This document shows positions 62,245 through 64,000 of a stretch of 64,000 nt of DNA, piece by piece. Position numbers and translations under genes: made by a program. The notes beneath the pieces were generated by a model. The model saw only the letters and a program-made list of their open reading frames with translations. It did not search any database and had not been told where the DNA came from. Origin of the DNA: Ampullaceana balthica (taxonomy: Eukaryota; Mollusca; Gastropoda; Lymnaeidae); NCBI GenBank assembly GCA_944989445.1, contig CALYLW010000331.1, positions 1-64,000 on the forward strand. Direction: 5' to 3'. Each line of letters opens with the position of its first letter. Positions within the stretch are counted from its first letter, which is position 1.

Positions 62245-63480
62245 AGAAGATTATTGCGTCCTATGCTTATCTATGGTTTGTGTTTAGTCCTGCATTTTTA
62301 TTAGAGATTTAAATGTTGATAAAGTGTTGGTTTTCCTGGTTTCTTCAGGCAACCCATTACACGCCCGAATTCCGGACGGGAAGAATGAACATTTGTATGT
62401 GTTTGTTCTTGCATATGGAATAAGAAAGGTGTTTTTATCCTTATGTCTATCTGAGGGTTGTATTAAGTTATCTTTGTGTTGTATTTCCAAATTAGAATTA
62501 ATTGCTTTATGTATGATTACTACTTTGCTCTTGGTTCATCTATCCTCTAGTGTTTTAAGGTTTAATGATTTAACTAATGGTGTTATTCTTGTCAGTTTTG
62601 AATATTCTCCAGTAATGAATCTGGCAGCTCTTTTTTGAATTTGTTCTAGTTTATCAATGCTTTCTTTGGTGGATGGGTCCCATACAGAAGATGCATATTC
62701 TAGTACAGGCCTCACCAAAGTCAGGTAGCATTTTAGTTTTATATCTCTATTACATTAATTGTTAAAGTTTCTTTTTATAAAGCCTAAGGTTTTGTTTGAT
62801 TTTTTAATAACTTCATTGACATGGAGATTCCATGATAGTTTCTCATTTATTAAGACTCCTGAGTATTTTGCATCTTTAGTTTGGGTCAGTTCGTTTCCAT
62901 GAATGTAATATTTTGAATTTATTTGTTTCTTTTTCTTTGTTACTCTTAATAGTTGACACTTTTCTGGGTGGAAAGACATGCTCCAGTTAGTTTCCCATTT
63001 TATCAATTCATCTAAGTCCTTTTGTAAAATTTTGCTATCTTTTTCTGGTTTAATTGTTCTATAGATTATACAATCATCAGCAAATAACCTAAATTTTGTT
63101 CCTGTTGAGATGTTGTTGGGTAAATCATTTATATAAATTTAAAAAAGTAAGGGACCTAGCACAGTTCCTTGTGGAACTCCTGAGTTAACCTTTATTGGTG
63201 CAGATTTAGATCCATTAATTATTACAGTTTGCTCCCTGCCCAAAAGGAAGTCTTGGATCCAGTGATGTAAGGGACATGAGATTCCAAAGTAGTTAAGTTT
63301 CTTAAGTAAACTAAGGTGGTGAACTTTGTCAAATGCTTTTGAGAAGTCTAGTAATATTGTGTCTATTTGATCAGTATTGTCTAAGCCTTTTGATAGTTCA
63401 TCTATTAAACCTATTAATTGTGTTTCACATGATTATGATCTGTTTTTTCTAAAGCCGTGTTGATGTGGGCATTAATCATT
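62245..63480 (-). mobile_element. 5'-truncated CR1/jockey-type LINE
   Basis: A minus-strand non-LTR retrotransposon lacking its endonuclease and the first part of the reverse transcriptase. Its 3' terminus (about 62285-62245) reads ACCATAGATAAGCATAG, GACGCAATAATCTTCTG and TATAGAA, shared with the SINE tail of family 1. Truncation at the 5' end is normal for target-primed copies. The left edge at about 63480 is where similarity fades and is approximate. Confidence 0.82.
62284..63480 (-). pseudogene. LINE reverse transcriptase fragment, mutated
   Basis: Minus-strand frames give, in order: CPHQHGFRKNRS, a stop, ETQLIGLIDELSKGLD, DTILLDFSKAFDKVHH, SGVPQGTVLGPLLF, a stop, INDLP, LFADDCIIYR (catalytic Asp pair intact), WSMSFHPEKCQLL, YSGVLINEKLSWNLHV, PVLEYASSVWDPSTK, QKRAARFITGEYS, and a C-terminal SFFPSGIRACNGLPEE. 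This is the palm/thumb and C-terminal region of a CR1/jockey-group reverse transcriptase. Stops near 63432 and 63140 and a frame change near 62740 make it non-functional. Confidence 0.88.
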
Positions 63481-64000
63481 AATAACTTGTTGAAACATCT
63501 TTTGTAAAATCTAATGATGGAACAGTAGAAGTAGAGTGTCAATTAAATGTTTACCTAAGAGAAATTCTAATTGTATTACTTTTCATAGTTAGAAAATGTA
63601 AAACTGTTTAAGATAAATCATGTTATTATTACTTATTATGTATGGCCATAAGTATAAGAGTAAGAGGTAATTTCTACTAGAGAACAAGGGTAAATAATTA
63701 CTGCGATCTTATACCTCGGACAATCCAAGAGTGCTCTTATCTTTATCCAACATGTCGGTACCGCTGGTAAACAATTTTGAGGTCCCATCATGGTAATGTA
63801 TACATTTTTTACACGTCGCTGCTCTTCATGTATTGATAAACACAATAGTTTGTTGATTGCAATATCAATGTTATTACTATTTTTGGTGAAGGTGAAGTAT
63901 TTGGGGCATTAAAGCTCCTATCGCAGTGTATTAGGAGAGGCCGGGTTTCTTCACGTAATAAATAGTAGTTATTTTAATTTAATTAATTTTAATATTCTGA
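63481..64000. other. non-genic stretch at window edge
   Basis: AT-rich; a short hairpin CTCCTATCGC...TATTAGGAG lies at 63917-63936. No gene recognised before the window ends. Confidence 0.45.

Overview
This is a eukaryotic nuclear window, AT-rich (roughly one third G+C) and almost devoid of genes. It shows no operons, no bacterial-type gene packing, long CT/AG, CAA and TA microsatellites, tRNA-headed SINEs, Helitrons, hAT-type DNA transposons and an RTE-type LINE. The mix suggests an invertebrate animal, most plausibly a mollusc or other lophotrochozoan; that assignment is inference, since no taxonomic marker gene is present.

Only one convincing host gene is visible: a single-exon coding region at 59247-60053 (+) for a DnaJ/HSP40 protein that best resembles DNAJC4 (presequence-like N terminus, J domain with HPD, one C-terminal membrane segment). 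A likely 3' splice site lies upstream of it and a polyadenylation signal downstream. The only other long intact frame is the 1000-residue endonuclease/reverse transcriptase of a full-length RTE-type LINE (6995-10175), which still carries exact 12-bp target duplications.

Layout. 1-4.2 kb: non-genic. 4.2-10.8 kb: an old minus-strand Helitron with long internal duplications, split by the RTE element. 10.8-11.4 kb: a short Helitron full of CAA repeats. 12.5-13.1 kb: a plus-strand Helitron with long inverted arms. 14-24 kb: minisatellites (including about 1 kb of a 30-bp G-rich unit), a tRNA-derived SINE and a MITE with long terminal inverted repeats. 24-31 kb: a second SINE family, a pogo-like MITE and a four-deep nest of hAT elements with transposase remnants. 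34-39.5 kb: another hAT copy followed directly by two tandem Helitrons, the second carrying a decayed Rep gene. 39.8-44.8 kb: an E-box minisatellite and a tandem array of seven ~0.5-kb units, each bounded by inverted repeats. 44.8-55 kb: mostly non-genic with CT repeats and small hAT MITEs. 55-64 kb: a SINE copy, a second long-TIR MITE, several small hAT MITEs around the DnaJ gene, and a 5'-truncated, mutated CR1/jockey-type LINE.

The elements interact. The SINE at 24.0 and 55.5 kb shares its 3' tail with the LINE at 62.2-63.5 kb, which fits a parasite/host pair. Helitrons sit in TA runs next to hAT ends, and hAT elements insert into each other with legible 8-bp duplications. Perfect TGACGTCA palindromes occur about twelve times, mostly inside these transposons. 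I did not find a clear new gene system; the most notable signals are the SINE-LINE tail match, the Helitron internal tandem array, the TIR-bounded tandem array at 41.1-44.8 kb and the CRE enrichment.
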